A stretch of 38,832 nucleotides of DNA, taken from positions 1-38,832 of the forward strand of contig SKTU01000107.1 in the NCBI GenBank assembly GCA_007122455.1, in the 5' to 3' direction. The position numbers and the translations under genes are program-made. This document shows, piece by piece, positions 17,006 through 25,281 of the stretch (its first letter is position 1; each line of letters opens with the position of its first letter). The notes under the pieces are model-generated. The model worked only from the letters and a program-made list of their open reading frames with translations. It made no database searches and was not told where the DNA came from. The DNA comes from Haloarculaceae archaeon (GTDB taxonomy: Archaea > Halobacteriota > Halobacteria > Halobacteriales > Haloarculaceae).

Positions 17006-17518
17006 GTGACCGACGAATCGAACGGTGGCCGGCGTCACGATCGCCTGACTCGGACCGCGACACCGGGGCCTCGAAACTCGCTTCGACACTGGCCGGACGC
17101 CAAACATCCGCTCCGAATCGTCTTCAACTACGTAATAATCGTCCTCGGACGACACTCGCCGAGCCTCCGGTTGAAGTGCTGGCTCTACCGTCGACTCGGG
17201 ATGGAGGTCCACCGGGGCGTCTCGTGGGGGCTGGAATCGACACCGGACGTCTTCTGGCCCGAACTGATCACCGTCGAAGCCGACGCGATAATCGGGTACG
17301 ACGCGACGCTGCTCTGTCACGAGTTCCTTCAGGAGGAGTATCGGACGGGACCGATCCGCGTCGGCGAACGTGCGATGATCGGGGCTGGAGCGATCGTCCT
17401 CCCCGGCGTCGAGATCGGTGACGGCGCCCAGATCGCGGCGAACTCCCTCGTGACGTGCGACGTTCCCGCGGGGGAGACGTGGGCCGGCGTCCCGGCGGTA
17501 CCGACGACTGACTGTTAG
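17006..17518 (+). CDS. Left-handed beta-helix acyltransferase
   Basis: This is a 170-aa hexapeptide-repeat transferase resembling maltose/galactoside O-acetyltransferases. The C-terminal half has the repeats and the active-site region (LLCHEFLQ, then IRVGERAMIGAGAIVLPGVEIGDGAQIAANSLV, and the closing loop ETWAGVPA). GTG 17006 has a weak box (AGCTTCAAAC) 26 nt upstream. The stop overlaps the stop of the convergent MscS gene by 4 nt. The acceptor is unknown; a sugar or lipid-linked glycan is likely. Confidence 0.75.
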   Translation: MTDESNGGRRHDRLTRTATPGPRNSLRHWPDAKHPLRIVFNYVIIVLGRHSPSLRLKCWLYRRLGMEVHRGVSWGLESTPDVFWPELITVEADAIIGYDATLLCHEFLQEEYRTGPIRVGERAMIGAGAIVLPGVEIGDGAQIAANSLVTCDVPAGETWAGVPAVPTTDC

Positions 17519-18306
17519 TTTCGAACCCGCATCGCCCCCTTCCGAAGAACGAGCCGGTTCGGGATGATGTACTCCTCGCCGTCGTTTTCGATTCGAGTTG
17601 CGAACACGTCGATCTCCTGTACGATTCCCCGACGTCCGTCGATCGCGATCTCGTCCCCGATGCTGTACGGATCGGTCAGGAGGAGATAGATGCCGGCTGC
17701 GGCGGAGGCGAGCAGGTCCTTGAATGCCAGCCCCGTGAGGAAGAAGACGCCGAACGCGTACGCCGCGAGCAGGACGATCAGTGCGGCGGTGGCGACGCCG
17801 AGCTGCGACAGGGCGATCAGCCCCGCCACGTAGAGGATGGAGAACTTCACCACCGAGGAGACGAGTGTCACTTCGGGGAGCTTGACGCTCCGGAGTCGCT
17901 CGTCGACGAGCAGTTCTGCCTTGTCGGCGACGAGCAGTCCGGCGATAACGACGACGACCGCGACGAACAGCTTCGGGAGGAACGAGATCAGCGCCCCGAA
18001 GAGCGTCTCTTCCGGGAATATCTGAAGCAGGCTCGCGGCGTAGACGACGGCCACGAGGAAGACGAACAGTCCACACACCTGTGCGAGCAGGCGGGTCGTC
18101 GTCGTTCCGAGCTGTCTCGCGGTGCGCTCGAACGGCGTCCCCTCGACCGCCGCGTCGACCCGGAACGCTTCGAGCGTTCGGCGAACGAGCCACGCGGTGA
18201 GCCACCCGACGACGAGGCCGACGAGTACGACCAGCATCGCCATGACGAGGTTCTGTTCGGCGTTCGAGAGCTCGCCGAGCCACGAGATGAATCGGTCGCG
18301 TACCAT
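17515..18306 (-). CDS. MscS-family mechanosensitive channel coupled to dacZ
   Basis: This is a 263-aa membrane protein. Hydrophobic helices lie at about residues 18-40, 75-95 and 105-128, with a pore region near 165-200 containing LLAAYAFGVFFLTGLAFKDLLA. The MscS beta-domain begin is in DPYSIGDEIAIDGRRGIVQEI and IIPNRLVL. It is short, ending after the beta domain, without the full C-terminal vestibule. Its ATG shares a base with the DacZ stop (TGATG), so the two are translationally coupled. This suggests a c-di-AMP/osmotic stress module: the cyclase makes the messenger and the channel releases ions under hypo-osmotic stress. Direct c-di-AMP binding cannot be read from sequence. Confidence 0.85.
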   Translation of the reverse strand: MVRDRFISWLGELSNAEQNLVMAMLVVLVGLVVGWLTAWLVRRTLEAFRVDAAVEGTPFERTARQLGTTTTRLLAQVCGLFVFLVAVVYAASLLQIFPEETLFGALISFLPKLFVAVVVVIAGLLVADKAELLVDERLRSVKLPEVTLVSSVVKFSILYVAGLIALSQLGVATAALIVLLAAYAFGVFFLTGLAFKDLLASAAAGIYLLLTDPYSIGDEIAIDGRRGIVQEIDVFATRIENDGEEYIIPNRLVLRKGAMRVRN

Positions 18307-19115
18307 CAGTATTCCTCAGGGTCCAGTTCCAGTACGATCGTTCCGCCGGAGAAGGCCCGGACGAGGCCGTCTGACTCCGACAGCACGATCGCGATGGCGT
18401 TCGTGTCCCGGGTGATCGACCCAGCGGCCATGTGGCGAGCGCCGAGCCCTTTCGGGATGTCGACACCTTCGGCGGACGGTTCGAGATATCGGTAGGCGGA
18501 GACGATCTTTCCGGAGTCGGAGATAATGAACGCGCCGTCGAGCCGCGAGAACTCCTTGAGCATGACGTTGACGATGGGGTCGCCGACGTGAACGTGAGAT
18601 TTCTCGAACGGGTTGTAGCTGAGGGGACGGGACTTGTTCATCACCTTCCCGGCGTCCCCGACGACGAAGAGTGCCCCGACGCGCTTTCCCTTCTGTCCCT
18701 TCTTGCCGAGTTCGATCGCCACCTCCAGGACGTCGCGAATGACGCTGGGTGCAGCCCGGGAGTTGACGAAGAGATCGTAGACTCCCGAGTGGTCGAACTG
18801 GCCGACGCGGACCCGGGTGACCGTGTCCGCGTCCTCGGAGAACAGCTTCGCCACACAGACGACCTGGTCGCCCTCCTCGACGTAATCGTCTCCGAGGGCG
18901 CCCTCGATTCCGAACCGGATCCGTTCGGCGAGATCCTTGAACTCCAGCGGCAGCTCGACGTACCGTTCGGCGTTGACTTCGTTCTCGGGGGCGACGACCA
19001 CGGCGGGGATGCCGTGGTCGAGGAACCGCTCGTGGAGTGAGCCACTGGGAGAGAAGAGAAACACGTCGTCGACGTCGGCTACGATATCGTCCAACAGATC
19101 CCCGATTTCGGTCAT
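18306..19115 (-). CDS. dacZ: Diadenylate cyclase DacZ
   Basis: This makes cyclic di-AMP from two ATP. The 269-aa archaeal layout is an N-terminal pyruvate-kinase-like domain (about 1-120) and a C-terminal DisA_N (DAC) domain. The catalytic motifs are RLDGAFI (Asp193-Gly-Ala195) and GLGARHMAAG (Arg227-His228). ATG 19115 (MTEIGDLL) gives the expected family length and has a T-run box (19137-19147, minus strand) 27 nt upstream; the longer frame adds a non-homologous Ser/Thr-rich stretch. It is first in a two-gene unit with the MscS channel. Confidence 0.92.
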   Translation of the reverse strand: MTEIGDLLDDIVADVDDVFLFSPSGSLHERFLDHGIPAVVVAPENEVNAERYVELPLEFKDLAERIRFGIEGALGDDYVEEGDQVVCVAKLFSEDADTVTRVRVGQFDHSGVYDLFVNSRAAPSVIRDVLEVAIELGKKGQKGKRVGALFVVGDAGKVMNKSRPLSYNPFEKSHVHVGDPIVNVMLKEFSRLDGAFIISDSGKIVSAYRYLEPSAEGVDIPKGLGARHMAAGSITRDTNAIAIVLSESDGLVRAFSGGTIVLELDPEEY

Positions 19116-19136
19116 TGTTCGTTTATCGAATCCGAC

Positions 19137-19147
19137 AGGAAAAAAGG
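19137..19147 (-). promoter_or_regulatory. Probable TATA box of dacZ-mscS
   Basis: CCTTTTTTCC on the minus strand, centred 27 nt before the dacZ ATG. Confidence 0.45.
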
Positions 19148-19194
19148 TTTGCGTGGAGTCCGGCGATGATACCGACGAGGGGGCCGATCGGCCG

Positions 19195-20352
19195 CTACGC
19201 CGATAGCCACCGGTGTCGGTCGTGGTCGCCGTCGTCGAACCGATCGCTTCCGAAGGCATCCACGTCGATCATCGGCGTTTCGCCCTCAAGGACGAGATCG
19301 CGGACGACCTGTCCGACGGCCGGCGAGTGGAGGAACCCGTGCCCCGAAAAGCCGACCGCGTTGACCAGTCCCGGTCTGGACTGTTCGATGATGGCGTTGT
19401 GATCCGGCGTTTCGATGATCAGGCCGGCCCATCCGTTCTTCACCTCCGCGCCGGGACCGAAGAAGTCGGCGTACTGACCGACAGCCTCCAGCACGTCGGA
19501 CGCGAAATCGAAGTCCATCGATTTGGCGTACGAGTCGGGATCGTCCGGAGTGACGTCCCCGGAGAGATCCGGACCGCCGCCGACGATGGCAGCACCGTCT
19601 CGCTCCGGATGGAAGTACGAGTCGGTCTCCGGATCCAGCGTCATCGGCGTCGACGTCGGAACGGGACGTTCGGGCTCGACGACGGCGACCTGAAGCCGTC
19701 GTGGGGTGAGCGGTAACTCCAGGTCGGCCATCTCCGCGACGCGCCCGGCCCACGCACCGGCCGCGTTGACGACGGCGTCGGCTTCGACGCGCTCGTTTTC
19801 GGTTCGAACACCCGCGATCGCCCCGTCGTCCTCCAGGAGGTCGACGATCGGCGTCTGCGTCTCGATCGAAACGCCCGCCTCGCGCCCGGCGTGAAGGAAT
19901 CCCTGGATCGCGAGATGCGGATCGGCGTACCCGTCGTTCGGCGAGTACGCGCCGCCGAGAATCGCTTCGGGTCTGATGCCGTCGTGAATCTCGGCGACCT
20001 CCTCCGGCGAGAGGAACTCGTTTTCGACGCCCAGCTCTCGCTGCAGTTCGACGGCGGTCTCGAACCGCTCCTTGGACGCTTCCGAACGGGCCAAGAAGAG
20101 ATAGCCTGATCTGTGAAAGCCGATGTCGACCCCGAAGCGCTCCTCGAAGTTGTCCCACACTTCGAGCGACCGCTTGGAGAGTTCGACGTTGGCGGGGAGC
20201 GTGAACTGCGATCTGATCCCGCCGGCGGACCGTTCCGTGTTTCCGCTGCCGATGCTTCCCTTCTCGAAGACGGTGACGTCGGCGCCCGCGCTACTCAAAT
20301 AGTACGCGCTGGACAGCCCGACGATTCCACCGCCGACGATCGCGACGTGCAT
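19195..20352 (-). CDS. FAD-dependent amine/amino-acid oxidoreductase (DAO family)
   Basis: This is a 385-aa flavoenzyme of the glycine/sarcosine oxidase and D-amino-acid oxidase fold. The FAD dinucleotide motif GGGIVGLSSAYYL is at residues 7-19, with SGNTERSAGGIRSQF at the flavin-contact loop. The C-terminal FAD contact is NAVGFSGHGFLHSPAVGQ. The substrate could be sarcosine, dimethylglycine or an amino acid. ATG 20352 has a box (GCTATTACAG, about 20373-20382) at leaderless spacing. It lies near glyA, which would suit oxidation of N-methylglycine with one-carbon transfer, but that link is inference. Confidence 0.8.
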   Translation of the reverse strand: MHVAIVGGGIVGLSSAYYLSSAGADVTVFEKGSIGSGNTERSAGGIRSQFTLPANVELSKRSLEVWDNFEERFGVDIGFHRSGYLFLARSEASKERFETAVELQRELGVENEFLSPEEVAEIHDGIRPEAILGGAYSPNDGYADPHLAIQGFLHAGREAGVSIETQTPIVDLLEDDGAIAGVRTENERVEADAVVNAAGAWAGRVAEMADLELPLTPRRLQVAVVEPERPVPTSTPMTLDPETDSYFHPERDGAAIVGGGPDLSGDVTPDDPDSYAKSMDFDFASDVLEAVGQYADFFGPGAEVKNGWAGLIIETPDHNAIIEQSRPGLVNAVGFSGHGFLHSPAVGQVVRDLVLEGETPMIDVDAFGSDRFDDGDHDRHRWLSA

Positions 20353-20431
20353 ACTGGCCTTTCCGACCTAACTGTAATAGCGATTGTGCAGGAATGACAC
20401 GTGAGACGACCGTGGTATTGAATCGAACACC

Positions 20432-21841
20432 CTACAGTTCGCCCTCGAGCACCTTCGCGGCGGTCAGTACGGGATCCCACGTCGTATTGAACGGCGGCGC
20501 GTACGCCAGATCGTAGTTCGCCAACTCGCCGACGGTCGTCCCTTCGGTGACGGCGGCGACGATCGCGTGACTTCGGTGAACTGCGCCCTCGCCGTACTCC
20601 GAGACGAGGCTTGCACCGAGAACGCGGCCGGTCTCGCGATCGGCAGTTAGCGTCACCGTCACGGTTCCCCCTTCGGGATAATATCCCGCGCGGGATCTGG
20701 CGTCGATCGTCCGACTGACAGGGTCGAAGCCGGCGGCTTCGGCCTCGTCGTGGTCGACGATACCCGTCCGTGCCGCCTCGATTTCGAACGCCTTGACCGC
20801 CGCCGTTCCGGCGACGCCGCCGCCGACCGACGGTTCGCCCGCGACGGTCTGTCCGATCGCGCGGCCGTGGCGGTTCGCCGTCAGCGCCAGCGGAACGTGG
20901 ACCGGATCGCCGGTGACGACGTGTTCGGCCTCCGCACAGTCGCCGGCGGCGTAGACGTCCGGCAGGTTCGTCCGTCGATATTCGTCCGTCGCGATCGCCC
21001 CCGTCTCGCCGATTTCGACGCCCGCCTCGACGGCCAGTTCCGTCCGCGGTCGAACGCCGGTACCCAGAAGCGCCATCTCGACCTCGACCGTTCGGTCGGC
21101 CGTCCGGATCACCTCGATCCGTCCGCTCCCCTCGAACGCCTCGACCTCGCTGTCGAGGTAGAGCACGACGTCCTGCTCGCGAAGGTGGTCGGCGACGGCC
21201 TCGCTGGTCGCCTCACTGAACCCCTTCAGTACGCGATCGCCGCGCTGGAAGAGGTGGACCTCGAAGTCGTTGGCTGCCAGCGCTTCGGCCATCTCGACGC
21301 CGATGTAGCCACCGCCCACGATCGACACCGGCCCGGTACAGTTCTCGAGGAACTGACACGCTGGACCGCGATCGGGCTGTTCGGACGGACTCGACTCCCG
21401 AGAGCGCGCGACGAACTCCCTTAGCTCCCGCCCGTCGGTCATCGAGCCGAGCGTGTAGACGCCTTCCAGCTGCGTTCCGTCGATCGACGGAACGACCGCC
21501 GCGGCACCGGTCGCGATCAACAGGTGGTCGTACGGCTGGACGACCTCGCCGCCGTCGGCGACGGCGGTGACGGTCCGGTCGTCCGGATCGATTGAGACGA
21601 CCTCGTGTCCCGTACGGAGGTCGATATCCCGTTCCTCGCGGAACTCCTCCGGCGTGACCGACACCAGATCGTCGAGCGTCTGAATCTCGCCCTTCACGTA
21701 GTACGGGAGCCCACAGGCCCCATAAGAGACCCATTCGCCTTTCTCGAAGACGACCACGTCGAGCTGTGGATCGTCCCGCTTTGCCTTGCTCGCGGCGGAC
21801 ATCCCGGCCGCGTCACCGCCGACGACGACGAAGCTACTCAT
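20432..21841 (-). CDS. CoA-disulfide reductase/NADH oxidase-like flavoprotein
   Basis: This is a 469-aa FAD/NAD(P) oxidoreductase of the CoADR/Nox/Npx group. FAD motif VGGDAAGMSAASKA is at the N-terminus, followed by the single redox Cys43 in YGACGLPYY, the signature of this group rather than the CxxxxC of glutathione reductases. The NAD(P) motif is VGGGYIGVEMAEAL, the second FAD contact is VYAAGDCAE, and a C-terminal dimerisation domain follows. Haloarchaea use gamma-glutamylcysteine as main thiol, so a CoA-disulfide, persulfide or oxygen-reducing role is possible. A clear TATA box (GGTTTATATG, 21864-21873) lies 27 nt upstream. Confidence 0.85.
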   Translation of the reverse strand: MSSFVVVGGDAAGMSAASKAKRDDPQLDVVVFEKGEWVSYGACGLPYYVKGEIQTLDDLVSVTPEEFREERDIDLRTGHEVVSIDPDDRTVTAVADGGEVVQPYDHLLIATGAAAVVPSIDGTQLEGVYTLGSMTDGRELREFVARSRESSPSEQPDRGPACQFLENCTGPVSIVGGGYIGVEMAEALAANDFEVHLFQRGDRVLKGFSEATSEAVADHLREQDVVLYLDSEVEAFEGSGRIEVIRTADRTVEVEMALLGTGVRPRTELAVEAGVEIGETGAIATDEYRRTNLPDVYAAGDCAEAEHVVTGDPVHVPLALTANRHGRAIGQTVAGEPSVGGGVAGTAAVKAFEIEAARTGIVDHDEAEAAGFDPVSRTIDARSRAGYYPEGGTVTVTLTADRETGRVLGASLVSEYGEGAVHRSHAIVAAVTEGTTVGELANYDLAYAPPFNTTWDPVLTAAKVLEGEL

Positions 21842-21863
21842 GGCCCTCGATTCGATCGCACGA

Positions 21864-21873
21864 CATATAAACC
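21864..21873 (-). promoter_or_regulatory. TATA box of the CoADR-like gene
   Basis: GGTTTATATG on the minus strand, centred 27 nt upstream of ATG 21841. Confidence 0.55.
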
Positions 21874-21946
21874 GCGGTCCGGTGTGCGCCGCAGCCGTCC
21901 AGCGGAGTCACTCGAATAACGATAACGTTCGGACGGCCGAGTCAGC

Positions 21947-23194
21947 TCACTCGTACAGCGGGAACTCCTCACAGAGCTCATCGACCTCCGCCGAGGCGGC
22001 GTCCAGCACGTCGTCGTTGTCCGGTGCGTCGATCACCCGGGCGATGATGTCCGCGACGCGGCGAGTCGCGGCCTCGTCGAAGCCACGAGTCGTCAGCGCC
22101 GGCGTGCCGGCGCGGATTCCGGAGGGGTTGAACGGCGAGCGCGTCTCGCCGGGAACGGTGTTTTTGTTCAGAATGACGCCGACGCTCTCGAGGGCCTCTT
22201 CGGCCTCTCCCCCCGGCGTGTCGGGGTGAGAGTCACGGAGATCCACGAGCACCAGGTGCGTGTCGGTTCCCCCGGAGACGAGCGAGAGGCCGTGTTCGGT
22301 GAGTCGCTCGCCGAGCGCCTCGGCGTTGGCGACGACCTGGGCGGCGTACGTGGAGAACTCCGGTTCGAGCGCTTCCCCGAACCCAACGGCCTTGCCGGCG
22401 ATGTTGTGCATCAGCGGTCCCCCCTGCCCGCCCGGGAAAACTGCCGAGTCGATCGCGTCGGCGTACTCCTCGTCGCACATGATGATGCCGCCGCGGCCGG
22501 CACGGATCGTCTTGTGAGTCGAGCCGGTGACGAAGTCCGCAACTCCGACGGGGGATTCGTGTTCGCCCGCGGCGACGAGGCCGGTGATGTGTGCGATGTC
22601 GGCGAGATGGTAGGCGCCGACGGCGTCGGCAGCCGCCTGCACGCGCTCGAAGTCGACTTCCCGCGGGTAGGCCGAGAACCCGGAGACGATCACGTCGGGC
22701 TCGAACTGCTCGGCCTGCTCGCGGAGCCCCTCGTAGTCGAGATACCCCGTTTCGGGGTCGACCTCGTACTGCTCGACGTCGAACAGCTGGCCGGCGAAGT
22801 TCGCCGGATGGCCGTGGCTGAGATGTCCGCCGTGGGTGAGATCCAACGAGAGGATCTTGTCGCCCGGTTCCAGCATGGCGAGGTAGACACCCATGTTCGC
22901 CTGCGTTCCCGAGTGCGGCTGGACGTTGACATGCTCGGCTCCCCACAGTTCAGTGGCGCGCTCGATGGCGAGTTCCTCGACCACGTCGGCGTACTCACAG
23001 CCGGCGTAGTAGCGCTCTCCGGGGTAGCCCTCGGCGTATTTGTTCGTCAACTCGGAGCTCTGTGCCTCCAACACCGCCTTCGAGGCGTGGTTCTCCGACG
23101 CGATCATTGCGAGCGTTCTCTTCTGCCGTTCTCGCTCCGCAGTCAGTGCATCTGCGACCGCCGGATCAGCCTCCCGAACCCGATCGTAGCTCAT
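21947..23194 (-). CDS. glyA: Serine hydroxymethyltransferase
   Basis: This converts serine and a tetrahydrofolate-type carrier to glycine and methylene-carrier, using PLP. The full-length protein is about 415 aa. Conserved features are MIASENHASKAVLEAQ, NKYAEGYPGERYYAGC, VNVQPHSGTQANM, the PLP-binding region ADIAHITGLVAAG and GSTHKTIRAGRGG, with the Schiff-base Lys228. ATG 23194 (MSYDRVREADP) fits the family N-terminus and the box at about 23217-23227; ATG 23203 would add three residues. It is divergent from the second CHAT gene. Confidence 0.93.
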   Translation of the reverse strand: MSYDRVREADPAVADALTAERERQKRTLAMIASENHASKAVLEAQSSELTNKYAEGYPGERYYAGCEYADVVEELAIERATELWGAEHVNVQPHSGTQANMGVYLAMLEPGDKILSLDLTHGGHLSHGHPANFAGQLFDVEQYEVDPETGYLDYEGLREQAEQFEPDVIVSGFSAYPREVDFERVQAAADAVGAYHLADIAHITGLVAAGEHESPVGVADFVTGSTHKTIRAGRGGIIMCDEEYADAIDSAVFPGGQGGPLMHNIAGKAVGFGEALEPEFSTYAAQVVANAEALGERLTEHGLSLVSGGTDTHLVLVDLRDSHPDTPGGEAEEALESVGVILNKNTVPGETRSPFNPSGIRAGTPALTTRGFDEAATRRVADIIARVIDAPDNDDVLDAASAEVDELCEEFPLYE

Positions 23195-23265
23195 ATCCGC
23201 CATTGCGGTGCGGCCCGCAAAGAAGCTACCCGTTCGGGACAGTGGTCGCTCGGTGAGCGGAAGGA

Positions 23266-23276
23266 ACTACTATAGC
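23266..23276 (+). promoter_or_regulatory. Probable TATA box of CHAT paralogue 2
   Basis: ACTACTATAGC, centred about 29 nt before ATG 23300. Confidence 0.5.
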
Positions 23277-23299
23277 CTCCCGCGAGAAAGCCGTGGAAG

Positions 23300-25228
23300 A
23301 TGGTCGAGTGGTCGGCGACCGACCGACGTGTCTGTGGGGTCGGAACCGGCGGAACGGTCGAGCTACGCGTCGGGGGGTGGACGCCTAGCAACGACGCCGT
23401 TCCGATCGGTCGATCCGTCGACGCGATACTGGCCGGCGAAACCGACGAAATCGCGCTCCCTGACGTCGATCTCCGAGCCGACGAGACGTCGATCGAACCG
23501 CCGAAACGGTTCGGCCCTGGACGCCACACGCTCGATATTTCCGCCGCACTCTCGACTGCCCTCGCCTTCGAAGGACGGGCGACCCTCACGACCGACGGGA
23601 CCCTTACCTTCCGGGAGCCGACCGTCGTGACGATCGGCTTCCGGGACGACCGCGAGCGGGAAACGATCACCGTTCCTGGGACGGCAGCTGGACTCGCCGT
23701 GGCCGTCTCCGCGGCGGCGACGTCGATCGAGACGGTCGGCCCGGAGCGATCCCACCCCGCATCGCGGCCACCGACCCCCACCGTCGAGTTCGGTCGACGG
23801 TCGATTCCCGACCGGTTCGAAACGGCCAGCGAGGATCGACCGGTCCTTTCAGTTCCCCCGTCCGCACAGGCAGTACTCGTCGCCGCGCCGCTGGCGTATT
23901 ATCTGGGTGCTCGCATGGAAACCACTAGTGGTTCCCCGCAGCTCGCGACCGCCGACCGCGTTCGTGAACTGCCGCAGCTCCCGGCCCTTTCGGGGGTCGT
24001 TTCGGAGTGGCTCCGGCGGCTGGTCGATCTCGACTGTCGGCTGCGACGGCTCCCCTGCGAAGGCAACCTGCCGATTCCGGAGCACCTCGACGCCGATCGG
24101 CTCCGAGAGAAATCGCCCGTCGACCGCCTCCGTGTGGCTCTCGAAACGGAGCTCGACGACACGGTGGAGTGGCCGCTCACGGTGTACGTCGACGACGACG
24201 TCGAAAGCGGACGATGGCTACCGTACGTACTCGACAGACTGAGCCTCGTCGTCCCGGCTGAAGCGTCGGAGCTGGATCCGAAGGCGCTGCTCCGGCGAAG
24301 CCTCGACGAGTTCTTCCGTGGGGAGTCGCCGAACGTCGAGGCCGTCGACCCGTCGCTGTCAGCGAGCCGAAGCCACGCGTGGCTCGCCGAGGGAACGCCG
24401 ATCGACGCCTACTCGCTCGTGAGGCCCGCAGTGGACTCACCGACCGCCGACGGGACGCTCTCGATCGACGTGATCTGTAACGATCTGGAGATGGCTGCCG
24501 AACGGCAGGTCGCCGAAGCCTATCGCAACTTCACCGGCTTTGCGGCCGACGTTCGGCTCCACGAACGACTCACGGTTTCGAAGCTCGCGTCGGTTCTCGA
24601 ATCGACGACGGATTTCGTCCACTTCATCGGACACTGCGAGCGAAACGGACTCCGGTGTCCCGACGGAACGCTCGCAGCTGCGGATCTCGACCGCTGCGGT
24701 GCCAGGTCGTTTTTCCTGAACGCGTGTGGCTCCTACTACGAGGGCCACGAACTCGTTCGTCGGGGCGCCACCGTCGGCGGCGTCACGCTCACGCGGGTTC
24801 TGGAGGAGCAGGCGGCAACTGTCGGCTCGGCGTTCGCCCGACTGTTGGCGGTTGGCGTTCCGTTCGCGCCGGCGCTTCGAATCGCCCGCGGCGAGATTAT
24901 CACCGGGCAGGATTACGTCGTCGTCGGCGACGGCACGCACTCGCTCGTTCCCCCGGTCGAACCCCCGGCGGTCGTCTCGGCGACCGAAATCGACGGTGAC
25001 GTGCTCCTCCGTTACGATCGGATCTCCACCGTCGCCGGCCGGAGCTACGTCGATCCGTTCGGGGGCGGTCGACGACGATGCGGTGAAGTATCGACCGCTC
25101 GTCTCTCCCACGGCGATGCGGCGGCGTTTCTCGACGGGCGGCGGCTCCCCGTCGTCTGGAACGGTCGCCTCCGGTGGGCCGACGAACTGGCGAACGAAAT
25201 CGAAAGTAGATCGTTTCACGCGTCGTAG
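23300..25228 (+). CDS. CHAT-domain caspase-like protein (paralogue 2)
   Basis: This is a 642-aa protein with the same architecture as the one encoded at 11213-13417. The catalytic dyad is intact: His445 in FVHFIGHCERNG and Cys476 in FFLNACGSYYEG. Before it is a matching ICNDLEMAAERQVAEAY segment. The N-terminal 380 residues are beta-rich, with conserved stretches SVPPSAQAVLVAAPLAYYLGA and PLTVYVDDDVESG that pair with SHYLAADVRPGP and related stretches of paralogue 1. There is no signal peptide or membrane segment, so it is cytoplasmic. It stands alone between glyA and the TbsP-like regulator, each with its own promoter. Role unknown; proteolytic signalling or defence is the family expectation. 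Confidence 0.82.
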   Translation: MVEWSATDRRVCGVGTGGTVELRVGGWTPSNDAVPIGRSVDAILAGETDEIALPDVDLRADETSIEPPKRFGPGRHTLDISAALSTALAFEGRATLTTDGTLTFREPTVVTIGFRDDRERETITVPGTAAGLAVAVSAAATSIETVGPERSHPASRPPTPTVEFGRRSIPDRFETASEDRPVLSVPPSAQAVLVAAPLAYYLGARMETTSGSPQLATADRVRELPQLPALSGVVSEWLRRLVDLDCRLRRLPCEGNLPIPEHLDADRLREKSPVDRLRVALETELDDTVEWPLTVYVDDDVESGRWLPYVLDRLSLVVPAEASELDPKALLRRSLDEFFRGESPNVEAVDPSLSASRSHAWLAEGTPIDAYSLVRPAVDSPTADGTLSIDVICNDLEMAAERQVAEAYRNFTGFAADVRLHERLTVSKLASVLESTTDFVHFIGHCERNGLRCPDGTLAAADLDRCGARSFFLNACGSYYEGHELVRRGATVGGVTLTRVLEEQAATVGSAFARLLAVGVPFAPALRIARGEIITGQDYVVVGDGTHSLVPPVEPPAVVSATEIDGDVLLRYDRISTVAGRSYVDPFGGGRRRCGEVSTARLSHGDAAAFLDGRRLPVVWNGRLRWADELANEIESRSFHAS

Positions 25229-25248
25229 CGATTTTCCAACAAAATCCC

Positions 25249-25262
25249 GCTAATATTAAATA
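25249..25262 (+). promoter_or_regulatory. TATA box of the TbsP-like gene
   Basis: GCTAATATTAAATA is an AT-rich box centred 25-29 nt upstream of GTG 25282. It abuts the inverted repeat at 25261-25279. Confidence 0.6.
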
Positions 25263-25279
25263 TCTACGATGGGTAGATA
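25261..25279. promoter_or_regulatory. Perfect inverted repeat at the TbsP-like promoter (candidate operator)
   Basis: TATCTAC-GATGG-GTAGATA is a perfect 7-bp inverted repeat with a 5-nt spacer. It lies between the TATA box and the start codon, so a bound protein would block transcription initiation. Autoregulation by the adjacent regulator, or control by another dimeric HTH protein, is inferred. Confidence 0.5.
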
Positions 25280-25281
25280 AG

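Noticed and set aside
15125-18466. 1113-aa minus-strand open frame across the helicase, acyltransferase and MscS genes
   Set aside because: It runs antisense to two recognised genes and over a third in another frame, is Arg-rich, and has no motif.
22226-23275. 349-aa plus-strand frame antisense to glyA
   Set aside because: Shadow of a clearly recognised enzyme.
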